Shown here piece by piece: positions 53,182 through 55,150 of a stretch of DNA of 55,150 nucleotides. Position 1 is the stretch's first letter. Every line of letters begins with the position of its first letter. Below the pieces are notes generated by a model, which worked only from the letters and a program-made list of their open reading frames with translations, did no database searches and was not told where the DNA came from. Position numbers and translations under genes: made by a program. This DNA is from an uncultured Actinomycetes bacterium (GTDB lineage Bacteria; Actinomycetota; Acidimicrobiia; Acidimicrobiales; Microtrichaceae), in assembly GCA_903852755.1 (NCBI GenBank), contig CAINRS010000120.1:1-55150 (forward strand), given 5' to 3'.

Positions 53182-53853
53182 GTGACCGGCGCCGACGTCG
53201 GCCTTGCGGCGTTCGACTTCGACGGCACGGTCAGCCGTCGTGACACGCTCATCCCGTTCCTCGTGCTCGCCTCGGGCCGACGGCGGTTCGCCGACGCCTG
53301 GCGCCGGGTGGGGGTGCTCGGGGCCCGGGGGCACGTGAACCCTCGGGACCGCGACGCGGTGAAGGCCGAGCTGATCCGCCTGCTGCTCGCCGGCCGTGAG
53401 GAGTCCGAACTGCGCGCACTCGGCAGCCGCTACGCGAGGGACCTGCTGACCGAGGATCGGCTCCGGCCGCTCGTACTGCACCGGATCCGGTCCCACCGTC
53501 TGCGCGGCGACACGTGCGTGCTGGTCTCGGCCTCCCTCGTCCACTACCTCGACCCCATCGCCGAGGCGCTCGGGATGGACGGGGTGGTCGCCGTGCGTCC
53601 AGAGGTCCGGGACGGCCGGCTCACCGGGACGCTCCGTCGGCCGAACGTCCGCGGCGAGCAGAAGGTCGTCCAGCTCGACGACTGGCTGTCCGAGCGGGAG
53701 ATCGAGCCGACCGTCGGCCGACGATCCGCGTACGGCAACACCTCGGGCGACCACGCACTCCTGCGCGCCGCCGACCACCGCTACTGGCTCGGCCGACCCG
53801 CCAAGCTGCCCCAGGGGGTCGAGATCCTCACCGCGGCCACCCCGCTGCGCTGA
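53182..53853 (+). CDS. HAD-IB-family phosphatase
   Basis: A 223-residue phosphotransferase-fold hydrolase of the SerB-like IB group. Motif I is AAFDFDGTVSRRDTLIPFL (nucleophile Asp and DxDGT), motif II is the serine in CVLVSASLVHYLDPI, the lysine is in NVRGEQKVVQ, and motif III is AYGNTSGDHALLRAAD. A helical cap (about 20-95) sits between I and II. Similar proteins act on phosphoserine or lysophosphatidic acid; which one cannot be told. The GTG start lies 3 bases after the SRPBCC stop; no other signal is evident. Confidence 0.9.
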   Translation: MTGADVGLAAFDFDGTVSRRDTLIPFLVLASGRRRFADAWRRVGVLGARGHVNPRDRDAVKAELIRLLLAGREESELRALGSRYARDLLTEDRLRPLVLHRIRSHRLRGDTCVLVSASLVHYLDPIAEALGMDGVVAVRPEVRDGRLTGTLRRPNVRGEQKVVQLDDWLSEREIEPTVGRRSAYGNTSGDHALLRAADHRYWLGRPAKLPQGVEILTAATPLR

Positions 53854-53875
53854 GCACCGCCCTGTGAACCCGGTC

Positions 53876-53885
53876 GTCCCGGGAC
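53876..53885. terminator. GC palindrome between convergent genes
   Basis: GTCCCGGGAC (53876-53885) sits between the HAD stop and the convergent SDR stop and is flanked by GTGA and TCAC that could close a wider stem. It is a weak candidate for a shared terminator. Confidence 0.3.
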
Positions 53886-53889
53886 CCGG

Positions 53890-54669
53890 TCACTTCGGCT
53901 GCATGCGCGAGCCGCTGTCGATCCGGATCGACTCACCGTTGATGTAGGTGTTGCGGATCAGTTCCACGGCCAGGGAGGCGTACTCCGACGGCAGGCCCAT
54001 CCGCTTGGGGAACAGGGTCTGCTTGGTCAGGTTGTCCTTCATCTCCTGGTTGCCGCCGTAGATCGGGGTGTCGAAGAAGCCCGGCACGATGGTGTTGGCG
54101 CGGATGCCGACGGCCGCCAGGTCGCGGGCCAGCACCAGGGTCAGCCCCACGAGTCCCGCCTTGGACGCCGTGTAGGAGGCCTGTCCGATCTGGCCCTCGT
54201 AGGCGGCCACCGACGCCGTGTTGACCACCGCGCCCCTGCTGCCGTCCTCGTCGACCGGATCGGTCTGCGAGATCGCCGTGGCGGCGAGACGGGTCACGTT
54301 GAAGCTGCCGACCAGGTTGATCTCGACGACCTTCTTGAACGCGTCGAGGTCGTGCGCGGACTCGTAGGTGCCGTCGCGCCCGATGGTCCGCGACGCCCAG
54401 CCGATACCGGCGGAGTTGACCACGGAGCGGAGCGGGCCGAGTTCCTTGGCCGCCTCGACCGCAGCGATCACCTGCTCGGTGTCGGTCACGTCGGCCACGG
54501 CGAAGAGACCACCGACCTCCTTGGCGAGCGCCTCGCCACGCTCGGTCTGGTGGCCGAGGTCGGCCACCACGACGCGGGCACCCTGCGCGGCCAGCGCCCG
54601 CACCGTGGCCTCACCGAGGCCCGAGGCCCCACCCGTGACGATCGCTGACGTGTCCTGGAGTTCGATCAT
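53890..54669 (-). CDS. SDR dehydrogenase, 3-hydroxyacyl-CoA dehydrogenase/FabG-like
   Basis: A 259-residue classical SDR: TSAIVTGGASGLGEATVRAL (TGxxxGxG), VVVADLGHQTERGE with the Asp that favours NAD, NSAGIGWAS, SVAAYEGQIGQASYTASKAG (Ser, Tyr, Lys) and VPGFFDTPIYGG. The loop around residues 180-215 and the DSGSRMQPK end resemble type 2 3-hydroxyacyl-CoA dehydrogenases (HSD17B10-like). The ATG at 54669 has TACCTT seven bases upstream (leaderless); the longer frame 5' of it runs over the fucosidase promoter. A fatty acid or branched-chain acid oxidation role is likely but not proven. Confidence 0.9.
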   Translation of the reverse strand: MIELQDTSAIVTGGASGLGEATVRALAAQGARVVVADLGHQTERGEALAKEVGGLFAVADVTDTEQVIAAVEAAKELGPLRSVVNSAGIGWASRTIGRDGTYESAHDLDAFKKVVEINLVGSFNVTRLAATAISQTDPVDEDGSRGAVVNTASVAAYEGQIGQASYTASKAGLVGLTLVLARDLAAVGIRANTIVPGFFDTPIYGGNQEMKDNLTKQTLFPKRMGLPSEYASLAVELIRNTYINGESIRIDSGSRMQPK

Positions 54670-54676
54670 GAACGGC

Positions 54677-54682
54677 AAGGTA
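54677..54682 (-). promoter_or_regulatory. -10 element TACCTT, leaderless start
   Basis: TACCTT ends seven bases before the ATG at 54669 of the SDR gene. Confidence 0.55.
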
Positions 54683-54752
54683 GTGAGGTGCGGGCCGTCG
54701 GCGCCAACCCCGCCGAGGACGCCCTCCCCGGACGACCAGCAACACGCCCGGG

Positions 54753-54758
54753 TAGCCT
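54753..54758 (+). promoter_or_regulatory. -10 element TAGCCT, leaderless start
   Basis: TAGCCT ends six bases before the ATG at 54765 of the fucosidase gene. Confidence 0.55.
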
Positions 54759-54764
54759 CCGACG

Positions 54765-55150
54765 ATGGCGGGTCCACCCTTCGAGCCCACCTGGGAGTCG
54801 GTCTCGACCCACCGCGTCCCCGAGTGGTTCGACGACGCCAAGCTCGGCGTCTTCATCCACTGGGGCATGTACTCGGTCCCGGGGTGGGCGCCGCAGGTAC
54901 CGGACATCCAGGAGATGCTCCACGACCACGGTCCGGTGGCCATGCTGCGGGACAACCCCTACGCCGAGTGGTACCGCAACACCATGCAGATCGAGGGGAG
55001 CCCCACGTGGCAGCACCACCGGGACACCTACGGCGGTGCGCCGTACGACGACTTCCGGGCGCCGTTCGACCGGGGTGCGTCGGCGGCCGACCTCGACGAG
55101 ATGGCCGGCCTCTGCGCGGCGGCCGGGGCCCGCTACGTGGTGCTGACCTC
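54765..55150 (+). CDS. GH29 alpha-L-fucosidase, N-terminal part (cut by window end)
   Basis: The first 128 residues of a glycoside hydrolase family 29 protein; the frame runs off the right edge without a stop. VPEWFDDAKLGVFIHWGMYS is the conserved start of the GH29 barrel, followed by VPGWAPQ and AEWYRNTM, then FRAPFDRGASAADLDEMAG and AGARYVVLT. The catalytic nucleophile lies beyond the window. There is no signal peptide, so it would be cytoplasmic unless the start is wrong. The ATG at 54765 has TAGCCT six bases upstream. Divergent from the SDR gene. Confidence 0.88.
   Translation, partial: MAGPPFEPTWESVSTHRVPEWFDDAKLGVFIHWGMYSVPGWAPQVPDIQEMLHDHGPVAMLRDNPYAEWYRNTMQIEGSPTWQHHRDTYGGAPYDDFRAPFDRGASAADLDEMAGLCAAAGARYVVLT

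Noticed and set aside
51475-53778. 767-residue minus-strand open frame
   Set aside because: It is antisense to four recognisable plus-strand genes (SDR, epimerase, SRPBCC, HAD).

Overview
This is high-GC DNA with closely packed genes, many GTG starts and short or overlapping junctions. The gene content is that of an actinomycete-type (Actinomycetota) bacterium, possibly an Acidimicrobiia-like lineage; the class is an inference. Support comes from the rmlACBD set, a DprE2-like SDR, a PIG-V-type mannosyltransferase, and a neighbourhood of leucyl aminopeptidase, E2, LipB, LipA and a TIGR01777 epimerase that recalls pepB-dlaT-Rv2216-lipB-lipA of Mycobacterium tuberculosis. I see no tRNA, rRNA, CRISPR array, insertion sequence or prophage.

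Layout. (1) 1-1278: 3' part of a biotin-dependent carboxylase alpha chain. (2) 1.7-32.9 kb: a cell-surface glycan locus, mostly on the minus strand. It has a Wzm/Wzt ABC exporter, rmlA-rmlC-rmlB-rmlD for dTDP-L-rhamnose, five large multi-domain glycosyltransferases, three methyltransferase modules, two GT-C-like membrane transferases, a flippase, a secreted PGRP amidase, a secreted protein of unknown function and three small coiled-coil proteins. (3) 32.8-46 kb: housekeeping genes: a rhodanese-MoeB protein, a sirtuin, leucyl aminopeptidase, a PduO-type corrinoid adenosyltransferase, cobalamin-dependent MetH, a CMD protein, a membrane protein, a beta-lactamase-fold protein and an acyl-CoA dehydrogenase. 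(4) 45.3-50.9 kb: lipoate and 2-oxoacid dehydrogenase genes (E3, E2, a LipB-LipA fusion and an SCP2-like protein). (5) 50.8-55.15 kb: a 29-residue membrane peptide, SDRs, an epimerase, an SRPBCC protein, a HAD phosphatase and the start of a GH29 alpha-L-fucosidase.

How the genes work together. The glycan locus can supply dTDP-rhamnose, build a polymer with fused transferases, possibly end it with a methyl group, and export it through Wzm/Wzt. The Wzt has the long C-terminal extension that, in chain-capped O antigens, recognises the cap. A 1238-residue protein fuses GT2, GT4, DUF4214-like repeats, a coiled coil and a methyltransferase. It looks like a one-chain version of the polymerase, ruler and terminator known as WbdA/WbdD in E. 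coli O9a. This is an inference, but it is the best candidate here for an undescribed system.

The clearest window-wide signal is regulatory. Fifteen starts have a TANNNT hexamer ending only 6-8 nt before the ATG or GTG, which is the arrangement expected of leaderless transcripts. It settles several start codons and supports small genes that would otherwise be doubtful.
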